Program-made: the position numbers and the translations under genes
In this document: positions 15,480 to 22,580 of the stretch, in pieces
How the letters are laid out: each line of letters begins with the position of its first letter
Numbering within the stretch: position 1 is the first letter of the stretch
Notes under the pieces: model-generated
Told to the model about the DNA's origin: nothing
What the model saw: only the letters and a program-made list of their open reading frames with translations
Database searches by the model: none
Origin: DATFNV01 sp035266225
GTDB lineage: Bacteria; Planctomycetota; Planctomycetia; Gemmatales; Gemmataceae
DNA length: 32,608 nt
Reading direction: 5' to 3'
Assembly: GCA_035266225.1 (NCBI GenBank)
Contig: DATFNV010000037.1
Span: 1 to 32,608 of the forward strand

Positions 15480-16631
15480 TTACCAGAAGCGCACCCGCCA
15501 CCAATCGTTTTTCGTCGCCACGCGGCTGAACCACCAGTGGCCGTCCTGCCATTCCAGTTTCACCGAGCGCCAACCCGGCGGGATCTTCGGGAACGGGTAC
15601 ATCGGGCCGATGAACGGCCAGGACTGGTACGGGTAGGCCAGCGGGTAGGCGACGCGCGAGAAGTTGTTGTACGGGGCGTAGGTCGGCCAAGCGTAAGGCG
15701 GCATCTGCGGCGGGTTGAGGTCGTATGGCGACGGCATTTGCGCCGAGAAGGTCGGGACTGGCTCCGGGATGATGCCGTTCTGCGCGCCGGCCGCGGGGCT
15801 CGGCGCCGGCATCGGCTCGCGGAGCTGCGGCGGGGCGGTCAGCTCCGGCGCCGGGGGCGGCGCGACCGGGGCGGCTACTGCCGGGGACGGCGCGACCGGA
15901 GCGGCCGGCACCGAAGGCGGCGCGACTGGGGCGGCTACTGCCGGGGACGGCGCGACCGGAGCAACCGGCACCGAGGGCGGGGCGGCCGGCGCCGAGGGTG
16001 GCGCAACCGGAGCGGCCGGGGCGGGCGGCAGTGCCGGAAGGACCGGAAGAGCCGGCCCCGTCGGCGCCGGCAGCATCGGGGCGGCCGGGCCCGTCGGCGC
16101 CGGCAGCATCGGGGCGGCCGGGCCCGTCGCCTGGACCTGCGTGATCGGGCTGGGAGCCAGCAGGGCCAGTTGATCCATGACCCGGGCGACCCCGGCCACG
16201 CCCTTGACCACCTTGAGCGCTTCCTCTCGCTGCTGCTGGTTGGCGACGGTGCCGCTCAATTCCGTGACGCCCTCCTTGACAGTCACATCAATGTTGAAGT
16301 GGCGCAGTTGCCCGGCCTTGCCCGCCTGTCGCAGAGCATCTGCGACGGCCTTCGCCACCTCCCCATTGCCGGCCGGCAGCGGCGCGATCGCGACGGTGGG
16401 AACGCGGTCGAGGCCGAGTGCGGTTGGGGCGGCGACCTTGGGTGCGGGAGGAGTGACGGCGGGCGCCGGGGAACCGGTCGAGGCGGGTGCCGTCGCAACC
16501 GGGTTGGTGGCGGCGGGAAGGGGCGGCAGCAATGGCGAACTGATTGGGGCGTCGGCGGCGCGCCCTGGCAACGGCCGGGCGACGACCAGTCCGAGTACGG
16601 CGGCGGCGAGAATACGGGATCGACGCGTCAT
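15480..16631 (-). CDS. Secreted BON-domain protein with Pro/Ala repeats and aromatic C-terminal tail
   Basis: 383 aa from ATG 16631, with AGGAGG 7-8 nt upstream. A signal peptide (MTRRSRILAAAVLGLVVARP, cleavage near GRAADA) is followed by a Pro/Ala linker and a BON domain (about 88-160) with FNIDVTVKEGVTELSGTVAN and EEALKVVKGVAGVARVMDQL. Then comes a Pro/Ala/Val region (about 165-280) built from an 11-aa unit twice (GPAAPMLPAPT) and a 20-aa unit twice (60-nt DNA period, 15871 and 15931). The tail is aromatic, with YPYQSWPFIGPMYPFPKIPP, GWRSVKLEWQDGHWWFSRVA and DWWRVRFW. BON domains bind membranes or surface components. The aromatic tail is a feature I associate with planctomycete BON proteins. 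It is probably exported to the periplasm or cell surface. Confidence 0.85.
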   Translation of the reverse strand: MTRRSRILAAAVLGLVVARPLPGRAADAPISSPLLPPLPAATNPVATAPASTGSPAPAVTPPAPKVAAPTALGLDRVPTVAIAPLPAGNGEVAKAVADALRQAGKAGQLRHFNIDVTVKEGVTELSGTVANQQQREEALKVVKGVAGVARVMDQLALLAPSPITQVQATGPAAPMLPAPTGPAAPMLPAPTGPALPVLPALPPAPAAPVAPPSAPAAPPSVPVAPVAPSPAVAAPVAPPSVPAAPVAPSPAVAAPVAPPPAPELTAPPQLREPMPAPSPAAGAQNGIIPEPVPTFSAQMPSPYDLNPPQMPPYAWPTYAPYNNFSRVAYPLAYPYQSWPFIGPMYPFPKIPPGWRSVKLEWQDGHWWFSRVATKNDWWRVRFW

Positions 16632-16673
16632 GCGAACGTCCTCCTGACGGTTAACGGTCTTTCCTGACCTGTA

Positions 16674-16702
16674 ACTCTTCCCGACGCCCGGCGGTCTGTC
16701 AA
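16674..16702 (-). promoter_or_regulatory. Possible promoter of the BON gene
   Basis: A perfect TTGACA -35 on the minus strand (16702-16697) with a poor -10, AAGAGT (16679-16674), at 17 nt. The position, 43-71 nt upstream of the start codon, is right. Confidence 0.35.
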
Positions 16703-16918
16703 ACCGGCGGCCCGGCGAGGGGCGGCGATTCGGCGCTCGGCCGCCCCTACGTCCGCGCCAGGCGATCCCTCGATCTTCCCGGGCAGAGTTTGCCCCGGCG
16801 GACGAGTTTGCGCGGCCGGCATTTCACGACCGGGGAGACAATCCCTCTGGCCGCGGGGCTTTGCCGCTGCTACATTTGCTTTTTCGACTTCGAGACTGAG
16901 CCGACGGGGAGCCGAGCG

Positions 16919-17449
16919 ATGTTCGCAGTGTTTGAGGACGGGTCCCGGCAGTACCGGGTGCAGGAAGGCGACGTGGTGGAACTCGACTTCCGCGACGCGG
17001 ATCCGGGCGCACGTCTGGAGTTCGGCCGGGTTCTGCTGTACCAAAATGCCGACGACCTCCGCCTCGGCCAGCCTGTCGTCGAGGGCGCCCGCGTCCTCGG
17101 CGAGGTGGTCGAGCAGACGTCGATCAAGCTCTACATCCAGCACTTCCGCCGCCGCAAGAACTACCGGCGGCTGCGCGGCCACCGGCAGCACTACACCCGC
17201 ATTCAGATCCGCAACATCCTCCTGGCCGGCCAGGAGCCACCGGTTGCCCCCCCCCCGCCGGCCCCGGCGCCGGCCGAGACCCCGGCCGCGGCGACACCGC
17301 CGGCACAACCGTCCGCCACGCCGCCCTCGGCGCCGGCCGAGACCCCGGTCTCGGCGACACCGCCGGCACAACCGTCCGCCACGCCGCCCCCGGCCCAGCC
17401 ATCCGTCCCCGAGATCAATCTGCCCCCCGGCGGCGCCCCGACCGCGTGA
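16919..17449 (+). CDS. rplU: 50S ribosomal protein L21 with Pro/Ala-rich C-terminal extension
   Basis: 176 aa from ATG 16919, with GGGGAG at 16906-16911. Residues 1-103 are a standard bacterial L21: MFAVFEDGSRQYRVQEGDVV, PVVEGARVLGEVVEQTSIKL, and the rRNA-binding signature RRRKNYRRLRGHRQHYTRIQ. L21 usually ends there. Here about 70 further residues of Pro/Ala/Thr/Ser follow, built from a 21-aa unit repeated twice and closing with EINLPPGGAPTA. The tail should be disordered and would project from the ribosome. In most bacteria rpmA (L27) follows directly; here it does not, and a nested palindrome and a promoter come next. The upstream gene is divergent. Confidence 0.95.
   Translation: MFAVFEDGSRQYRVQEGDVVELDFRDADPGARLEFGRVLLYQNADDLRLGQPVVEGARVLGEVVEQTSIKLYIQHFRRRKNYRRLRGHRQHYTRIQIRNILLAGQEPPVAPPPPAPAPAETPAAATPPAQPSATPPSAPAETPVSATPPAQPSATPPPAQPSVPEINLPPGGAPTA
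17267..17392 (+). repeat. 63-nt in-frame tandem repeat in rplU
   Basis: Two copies (17267-17329 and 17330-17392), nearly identical, encode 21-residue units (APAETPAAATPPAQPSATPP followed by S). The period is a multiple of three, so expansion or contraction would keep the frame. Confidence 0.9.
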
Positions 17450-17468
17450 GACGCCGGGCCGCGACTCC

Positions 17469-17526
17469 GTAGCACAAGCGTCCCGCTTGTGGCCATCAGA
17501 AGGCACAAGCGGGACGCTTGTGCTAC
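17469..17526. repeat. Nested palindrome (family B), GTAG...CTAC ends
   Basis: Perfect 23-nt arms (17469-17491, 17504-17526) around a 12-nt spacer. Each arm is GTAG followed by CACAAGCG-TCC-CGCTTGTG, an 8-bp palindrome, so each arm alone forms a REP-like hairpin. The pair in opposite orientation is a BIME-like unit. It follows rplU by 19 nt and may end its transcript. Confidence 0.9.
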
Positions 17527-17552
17527 GGCCCTTCTTGCCGCGGCGGTTCGCA

Positions 17553-17582
17553 TTGATCCCCTTCGAGCAATCGGTGTATAAC
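17553..17582 (+). promoter_or_regulatory. Sigma70-like promoter between two nested palindromes
   Basis: TTGATC (17553-17558), 18-nt spacer, TATAAC (17577-17582). Transcription would start near 17589, so the palindrome at 17626-17683 would lie in the leader of the gene starting at 17703. Confidence 0.5.
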
Positions 17583-17625
17583 TCCGCTGCGCCCGAGTCC
17601 GCGCACGTTTCCCCGGCGGCGCGAC

Positions 17626-17683
17626 GTAGGTCAGGCGTTCCAGCCTGACCTTTCGCCCGGTCAGGCTGGAATGCCCGACCCAC
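17626..17683. repeat. Nested palindrome (family C), GTAG start, right end diverged
   Basis: GTAG (17626-17629) is followed by GTCAGGC-GTTCCA-GCCTGAC. After a spacer (TTTCGCCC, 17651-17658) an inverted copy follows with two differences, ending in CAC instead of TAC. Each arm is a 7-8 bp palindrome. It ends 19 nt before the start codon of the next gene, inside the predicted leader. Confidence 0.8.
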
Positions 17684-17702
17684 GAGTAAGGAGGCTCGAC
17701 CG

Positions 17703-19109
17703 ATGCGTAACGGCATGGCGTGGTTGGTCTGTGTCCTGGTCTTCAGCGTCGGGGGACTGGCCACCTGGTCGCTCACCCGTGGCCAGCCCCCCGCCGATGC
17801 TTCCCGCCTTCCGGTGCCCTCTGGCGCCGAATCGGCAAAGTCCGAACCGCCCGCCCCGGCGCCAGCGCCGCCCGCGTCCCCGGTTGGCACACCGGCCGCC
17901 GGCGACCCCGCCCCGCTCGTTCCTGCCGTGCCCGGCCCGCGAGAGGACACTGCCTCCGGCGAGTTCCCCCTGCGGAAGGATGTCGAGATCAGCATGAGCT
18001 GCGGCGCTCAGTGGCTCTTCCGCATGAACACGGTCAAGGGGCGTTTCCTCCCCGGCTGGCTCCCCTCTCTCAACGCGGTCATGGAGGGGGACGACTATTT
18101 GCGCCAGGCCGGCGCCGCCCTGGCCCTGGCCCGCGCCGCCCGCCACACCGGCCAGAACGAGGATCCCAGGAGCAAGGAGATCGCCAGGAACTACGCCGCC
18201 CGCGCCACGCAAGCGGTGCTGGCGCTGCTCGACGACACCGTGGCGGAACCGGACCCGTCCGACGCGACCGTCACTCTACGGCACCTGCGCCACCCCGCGC
18301 CCGCCAACCTCCTCGCCGCCGCCGGTCTGCTGGTCGCGGCGATCAACGAGTTGCCCGCTCCCGAGAAAGACATCCTGGACAAGTCAGAGGAGTTGTGCAA
18401 CTACCTCCGCAAGCAGCAGCGGCCCGACGGCAGTGTGACCTGGACCGAGGGCGACGACAAGGCGGCCGCGGCCGAGCCCGACGGCGTCAACCTCTACCCG
18501 GGGCCCGCTTTGTACGGCCTGATGCGCAGTCAGGCACACCGCCCCGCCGCCTGGAAAACTGACGTGGTCCGCAAGGCCCTGGCCTACTACGCGCCGTGGT
18601 GGCGGGCGCACCGCACAATGACCTTCGTGCCGTGGCAGACGGCCACCTACGCCGAGGCGTTCCTGCTGAGCAAGGAGAAGCCGTTCGCCGACTTCGTCTT
18701 TGAGATGAACGACTGGCTGTGCGGCAAACAGCACGAGAACCTCGACCCGCGCCACCCCGCATGGCTCGGCGGCTTCATGACCTGGGCGGACGGCCAGGCA
18801 CTGGCGACGGCGCCGGACGTCTCGTCGGCTTGCTACGCCGAGAGCCTGGCCGAGGCCTGCCGCGTGGCCCGCGAGGCGGCCGACCTGCCGCGCCACAAGC
18901 GCTACCGCGCGGCGCTGGAGTCGTCCCTTCAGTTCCTGACGACGTTGCAATACCGAGAGAGCAACACCCACCACTTCGAGTACGATTACCGGCTGGGCCT
19001 GCTCGTCGGCGGGTTCCACGGGTCGCACCAGAACGGCGAGCTGCGCCTCGACTCCACCCAGCACGCCGTGTGTGCCATGATCCAGTACCTGGCGTACGTC
19101 GCCCGGTAG
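17703..19109 (+). CDS. Membrane-anchored or secreted alpha-toroid protein of unknown function
   Basis: 468 aa from ATG 17703, with AAGGAGG at 17688-17694. A signal or anchor segment (about 5-25, MAWLVCVLVFSVGGLATWSL) leads to a Pro/Ala linker (about 35-85), then a helical domain of about 370 residues. Recognisable pieces are MSCGAQWLFRMNTVKGRFLP, YLRKQQRPDGSVTWTEGDDK, NLYPGPALYGLMRSQAHRPA, DPRHPAWLGGFMTWADGQAL and HHFEYDYRLGLLVGGFHGSH. The repeated helix pairs and the QxxDGS motif suggest an alpha/alpha-toroid like glycoside hydrolases or cyclases. No catalytic residues can be assigned. It acts outside the membrane by its signal. Its TAG stop (19107-19109) comes from the terminal GTAG of the next palindrome. 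Confidence 0.8.
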   Translation: MRNGMAWLVCVLVFSVGGLATWSLTRGQPPADASRLPVPSGAESAKSEPPAPAPAPPASPVGTPAAGDPAPLVPAVPGPREDTASGEFPLRKDVEISMSCGAQWLFRMNTVKGRFLPGWLPSLNAVMEGDDYLRQAGAALALARAARHTGQNEDPRSKEIARNYAARATQAVLALLDDTVAEPDPSDATVTLRHLRHPAPANLLAAAGLLVAAINELPAPEKDILDKSEELCNYLRKQQRPDGSVTWTEGDDKAAAAEPDGVNLYPGPALYGLMRSQAHRPAAWKTDVVRKALAYYAPWWRAHRTMTFVPWQTATYAEAFLLSKEKPFADFVFEMNDWLCGKQHENLDPRHPAWLGGFMTWADGQALATAPDVSSACYAESLAEACRVAREAADLPRHKRYRAALESSLQFLTTLQYRESNTHHFEYDYRLGLLVGGFHGSHQNGELRLDSTQHAVCAMIQYLAYVAR

Positions 19110-19164
19110 GGAACGCCCTCCGTGGCGTTCCGGGCGGCGGAACGCCACGGAGGGCGTTCCCTAC
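19106..19164. repeat. Nested palindrome (family D), GTAG...CTAC ends, overlaps a stop codon
   Basis: Perfect 26-nt arms (19106-19131, 19139-19164) with the loop GGGCGGC. Each arm is GTAG followed by GGAACGCC-CTCCGT-GGCGTTCC, an 8-bp palindrome. GTAG at 19106-19109 contains the stop codon of the preceding gene. It may also terminate that transcript. Confidence 0.92.
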
Positions 19165-19179
19165 GGGGCCGCGCCGCTG

Positions 19180-19185
19180 TATACT
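19180..19185 (+). promoter_or_regulatory. Possible -10 box upstream of fabH
   Basis: TATACT preceded by TG, about 92 nt before ATG 19277. The matching -35 position (TTCCCT, 19157-19162) falls in the right arm of the palindrome and is weak. Confidence 0.35.
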
Positions 19186-19276
19186 TCCATTTTCCCGCCC
19201 GGCGGGCGATCGAGCCGCTCCTCGACACTCACCCGCCATCGCCCCGTGGCCGAGCCCCTACGCGGTTGGTCGATCC

Positions 19277-20299
19277 ATGAGCGACGAACGGACCCCTCCT
19301 CCCCGCCCACGCTGCCGCAGCCTGACCGGGGTGCGTATCCTGGGCACAGGCAGTTACGTCCCCGACGCCGTGGTCACCAACGAGCACCTGCACGCCCGGC
19401 TGGGTCACGATTCGGACTGGATCGTCAAGCGCACCGGCATCCGCGAGCGCCGCCACGCCCTGCCGCACCAGGCCACCAGCGACCTGTGTCACGAGGCCGC
19501 CCGCCGCTGCATCGACCGCAGCGGCGTCAACCCCCAGGACATCGACCTGCTGATACTGGCCACGTTCTCGCCCGACATGGCCTTCCCCGCCACCGCCTGC
19601 CTGGTGCAGGACCGCCTGCGGCTGAACTGTCCCGCCATCGAGATCGAGGCCGCCTGCGCCGGCTTCATGTACGGCCTGATCACCGGGGCCGCTTATATCA
19701 TTTCCGGGGCGAGCGACCTGGCCCTGATCATCGGCGGCGATTGCAACTCGCGCATCGTCAACCCCGACGACCTGAAGACCTATCCGCTCTTCGGCGACGG
19801 GGCCGGGGCGGTGCTGCTGACGCGCGGCCGGCCGGATCAGGGGATCCTCAGTTACAGCATGGGCTCCGACGGCAGCGGCGGCGACCTGCTCAGCCGCCCC
19901 GCCTGCGGCAGCCGCCTGCCGCCGACGCCGGAATTGCTGTCCCGGGGCCTGCACTACATGCACATGGACGGCCGCGCCGTCTTCCGCTGGGCCGTCGCCA
20001 TCCTCTGCGACACGATCCAGGACGTACTCCGCCACGGCGGGTTCAGCCCGCACGACGTCGATCTGTACATCCCGCACCAGGCGAACATCCGCATCATCAA
20101 CGCCGCCATCGACGTGCTGCACATCAGCCGCGGCAAGGTGTTCAACAACCTGGACCGCTACGGCAACACCTCGGCCGGCTCGGTGCCGCTGGCCCTGGAC
20201 GAGGCCGTCGTCGGAGGCCGGGTCAAGGACGGCGACCTGCTGGTGCTCAGCGGCTTCGGCGGCGGCCTGGCCTGGGGGACGGCGCTGATTCGTTGGTGA
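19277..20299 (+). CDS. fabH: 3-oxoacyl-ACP synthase III (KASIII)
   Basis: 340 aa from ATG 19277 (MSDERTPPPRPRCRSLTGVR). FabH condenses an acyl-CoA starter with malonyl-ACP to begin fatty acid synthesis in the cytoplasm. The thiolase-fold signatures are complete: RILGTGSYVPDAVVTNEHL at the N-terminus, WIVKRTGIRERRH, the nucleophile Cys127 in EAACAGFMYGL, His267 in IPHQANIRII and Asn297 in YGNTSAGSVPLAL, closing with LSGFGGGLAWGTALIRW. Length is normal (about 320-340). No other fatty acid gene is adjacent; archease follows after 91 nt. A role for a FabH paralog in a specialised pathway cannot be excluded. Confidence 0.93.
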   Translation: MSDERTPPPRPRCRSLTGVRILGTGSYVPDAVVTNEHLHARLGHDSDWIVKRTGIRERRHALPHQATSDLCHEAARRCIDRSGVNPQDIDLLILATFSPDMAFPATACLVQDRLRLNCPAIEIEAACAGFMYGLITGAAYIISGASDLALIIGGDCNSRIVNPDDLKTYPLFGDGAGAVLLTRGRPDQGILSYSMGSDGSGGDLLSRPACGSRLPPTPELLSRGLHYMHMDGRAVFRWAVAILCDTIQDVLRHGGFSPHDVDLYIPHQANIRIINAAIDVLHISRGKVFNNLDRYGNTSAGSVPLALDEAVVGGRVKDGDLLVLSGFGGGLAWGTALIRW

Positions 20300-20390
20300 G
20301 CGATTCGGCCCCGTCGCGCCCGGCTAAACCTTCCCCTTCCCGCCGAGTCTTCGCTACCACCGCCGTCCCGGGCGCGGTAGGATCGAAGGC

Positions 20391-20801
20391 ATGTACGAGA
20401 CCTTCGAGCACACCGCCGACCTGGGCCTGCGCGTCCGCGCTCCGGACCTCGACACGCTGTTCGCCGAGGCGGCCGCCTGCCTGTTCTCGGCCATCGTCGA
20501 GGATCCGGGTACGGTACGTCCCTTGCAGCGCATCGACCTGACAATCGACGGCGCGGACCGCGATTACCTCCTGTTCGACTGGCTGCGGGAGCTGCTCTAC
20601 CGCTTCGACCCGGGGCACCTGCTGCTGGGCCGCTTCGAGGTGCGCGTGAGCGACGCCGGGCTGACGGCGAGCGCCTGGGGCGAGCCGCTCGACCCGGGGC
20701 GGCACGCCCTGGCGCACGAGGTCAAGGCCATCACCTACCACGGGCTCAAGGTGGAGCGCACGGCCGACGGGTGGTTGGCAGAAGTGATCGTGGACATCTG
20801 A
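20391..20801 (+). CDS. Archease, RNA ligase RtcB activator
   Basis: 136 aa, the usual family size. Archease promotes guanylylation and turnover of the RtcB RNA ligase in RNA repair or tRNA splicing. Family marks are MYETFEHTADLGLRVRAPDL with the metal-binding HTAD, the helix LFAEAAACLFSAIVEDP, FDWLRELLYRFD, EVKAITYHGLKVER and a C-terminus ending exactly in VDI, whose carboxylate side helps bind calcium in known structures. RtcB itself is not in the window. It lies 91 nt after fabH and 76 nt before the TonB-like gene. No clear Shine-Dalgarno is seen (GAAGGC before the ATG). Confidence 0.93.
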   Translation: MYETFEHTADLGLRVRAPDLDTLFAEAAACLFSAIVEDPGTVRPLQRIDLTIDGADRDYLLFDWLRELLYRFDPGHLLLGRFEVRVSDAGLTASAWGEPLDPGRHALAHEVKAITYHGLKVERTADGWLAEVIVDI

Positions 20802-20807
20802 TTTGCC

Positions 20808-20837
20808 TTGCCCGCACCCCCTCACGTCAGTTATCCT
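20808..20837 (+). promoter_or_regulatory. Possible promoter of the TonB-like gene
   Basis: TTGCCC (20808-20813), 18 nt, TATCCT (20832-20837), 40 nt upstream of ATG 20878. Both boxes are partial matches. Confidence 0.3.
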
Positions 20838-20877
20838 CAATACAGGTCGCACCAGAACCGTCTCAGGGGTACACATC

Positions 20878-21897
20878 ATGTCGAAAACCGCCACCGCCCC
20901 CAAGCGTTCGCCGCGGCTGCCGATCGAGGAGCCCATCTTCGTCCGCTACTCGCCGCACCACGAGTTCCCGCTGTCCACGGTGACGTCGATCGGCCTGCAC
21001 GCCCTGATCATCGGGCTGCTGGTCATCGGCGGCATCGTGATCGCCAAGCTGAACTGGGGCGCCGACCAGAAGCCGGTCGAAGCGAACGCCGTGGCGATGG
21101 AGCTGCCGGGCGGCGGCGGCGGCAACCCGCACGGTGTCGGCAACGGCCCCGGCGACGGCGCCCTCGGCGACCCCGACGCTCCGGAGGCCCCTCTGCCGGA
21201 CGATCCGTTCGAGATTCAACCGCGCGAGAAGTTGCAGGAAGCCCGCAAGGAAGCGCGACAGCTGCCGGAGTTCAAGGACGAGGAGGACCAGCGCCTCATC
21301 AATGAGGGTGGTGCAGCGGTCGATAAGATTCTGCGCCTCAGGTCGGACGTGCGTCAGAAGCTCAAAGAGGGCCTGGCGGCCGGCAAGGGCAAGGGTGGTC
21401 CAGGCAACGGCGGCGGCGAGGGGACCCGTAGCGGCACCGGCAGTGGCGACAGCACAGGACCGGGGAGCGGCGGCAGTCCGAGCAAGCGGGCCGATCGCCT
21501 GCTGCGCTGGACCTTGATCTTCAACACCCGCGACGGCCAGGACTACATGCGGCAGCTCAAGGCTTGCGGCGCCATCATCGCCATCTATGACGTCAACGCT
21601 CGGGAGGGTTACGTCCCGATTCGCGACCTGAATCGCCCCACTCCGCGACTCGAGGACACCATTGGCCGCATCTATTGGGTTGATGACAAGCCGATATCGG
21701 TGCAGTCCCTGGCAGGGGCTCTGGGCGTGGAGCCGCCGTCGCGCTTCCTGGTCTTCTTCCCGGGCGAGTTTGAAGAGAAACTGCTGCGCCTGGAGCAAGG
21801 ATACCGGGGCAAGAAGGAAAATGAGATCATCGAGACAAAGTTCGACATCCGTCGCCACGGCGACACTTATGAGCCCGTCGTGATTCAGCAGCGCTAA
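20878..21897 (+). CDS. TonB/TolA-like one-TM protein with an unusual C-terminal domain
   Basis: 339 aa from ATG 20878. A basic N-terminus precedes one membrane segment (about 40-60, LHALIIGLLVIGGIVIAKLN). Next come a Gly/Pro-rich stretch (about 78-110), a charged helix (PREKLQEARKEARQLPEFKD), a Gly/Ser linker (about 185-205), and a globular C-terminal domain of about 130 residues starting RLLRWTLIFNTRDGQDYMRQ and ending YEPVVIQQR. The layout, one anchor plus spacer plus small domain, is that of TonB/TolA proteins, and the neighbouring convergent operon encodes ExbB and ExbD proteins, so it probably couples to them. The C-terminal domain does not show the YP motif of TonB and I do not recognise it. 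It could be a planctomycete-specific effector of an ExbBD motor. Confidence 0.75.
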   Translation: MSKTATAPKRSPRLPIEEPIFVRYSPHHEFPLSTVTSIGLHALIIGLLVIGGIVIAKLNWGADQKPVEANAVAMELPGGGGGNPHGVGNGPGDGALGDPDAPEAPLPDDPFEIQPREKLQEARKEARQLPEFKDEEDQRLINEGGAAVDKILRLRSDVRQKLKEGLAAGKGKGGPGNGGGEGTRSGTGSGDSTGPGSGGSPSKRADRLLRWTLIFNTRDGQDYMRQLKACGAIIAIYDVNAREGYVPIRDLNRPTPRLEDTIGRIYWVDDKPISVQSLAGALGVEPPSRFLVFFPGEFEEKLLRLEQGYRGKKENEIIETKFDIRRHGDTYEPVVIQQR

Positions 21898-21905
21898 CGA
21901 TCTGC

Positions 21906-21934
21906 AAGCCCGGGGGTTTGCCACCCCTGGGCTT
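21906..21934. terminator. Hairpin between convergent genes
   Basis: AAGCCCGGGGGT (21906-21917) pairs with ACCCCTGGGCTT (21923-21934), with one mismatch and a TTGCC loop. It lies just after the TonB-like stop and overlaps the stop codon of the leftward ExbD gene. No long T run follows on the plus strand; it may serve both genes. Confidence 0.6.
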
Positions 21935-22580
21935 ACTTCTCCAATTCCTCCTTCGGCACCAGGATGTGGACGATTTTTATACCGGCGCCGGCCGCCGCGT
22001 CCTGGATCGCGATGATGGTGCCGTACGGCACCATCGCCTGGTGATCGATGAGGAGTTCGGTCTTGCGCGTCTTATCGACGTAGCGCGTCAACGCCGCCCG
22101 CAGCTGGTCCTTGTCCACGGTTTCGCCTTCCACCTTGATGACCGGCTTCTCCGGCCCGTCGGCCCCGCGGCTCATGCGCACCTCGACCTTAATCATCAAC
22201 CGATCAACTAATTCCTTGGTGATCTTCGGCGCCCCCCTGAGGCGTTCGGTACTCATGCCGGGCATTTCGATCAGCCGCTGCAGGGCGGCGTAACTGGTCG
22301 TCAGGATGAAGAAGACGAGCAGCACCAGACAAACGTCGATCAGCGCGTTCATGTCCAGGCGCGTCTCGTCGTCGTAGGTCTTGGCCTCCGGCGGCTCCAG
22401 CTCCATCGCCGCCTCGGCGAACGTCGGGTGGTTTTCGATGGCCACCCAGCTCTGGTCCTGCGGCCCCATGACCTCGTCGGTCGGCGCCCAGTGGCCGTCG
22501 AGCAAGCCGCGCACCACCTGCCCGGCCGAGAGCCCCTCGACCGAGCGCGGCGAGCCCTCGTGACGCACTTTCCAGCTCAT
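21933..22580 (-). CDS. ExbD/TolR-family protein with N-terminal GYF-like domain (second copy)
   Basis: 215 aa from ATG 22580, overlapping the stop of the upstream ExbD gene (ATGA). Residues 1-58 form a small extra domain (SWKVRHEGSPRSVEGLSAGQ, WAPTDEVMGPQDQSWVAIEN) resembling GYF_2-type domains. Next is the ExbD core: DMNALIDVCLVLLVFFILTT with the conserved membrane Asp preceding the TM, then a periplasmic domain (VIKVEGETVDKDQLRAALTR, LLIDHQAMVPYGTIIAIQDA). ExbD subunits form a proton-driven motor with ExbB in the inner membrane. Usual length is about 140 aa; the excess is the N-terminal domain, which lies in the cytoplasm. It is last in the ExbB-ExbD-ExbD operon. Confidence 0.88.
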   Translation of the reverse strand: MSWKVRHEGSPRSVEGLSAGQVVRGLLDGHWAPTDEVMGPQDQSWVAIENHPTFAEAAMELEPPEAKTYDDETRLDMNALIDVCLVLLVFFILTTSYAALQRLIEMPGMSTERLRGAPKITKELVDRLMIKVEVRMSRGADGPEKPVIKVEGETVDKDQLRAALTRYVDKTRKTELLIDHQAMVPYGTIIAIQDAAAGAGIKIVHILVPKEELEK

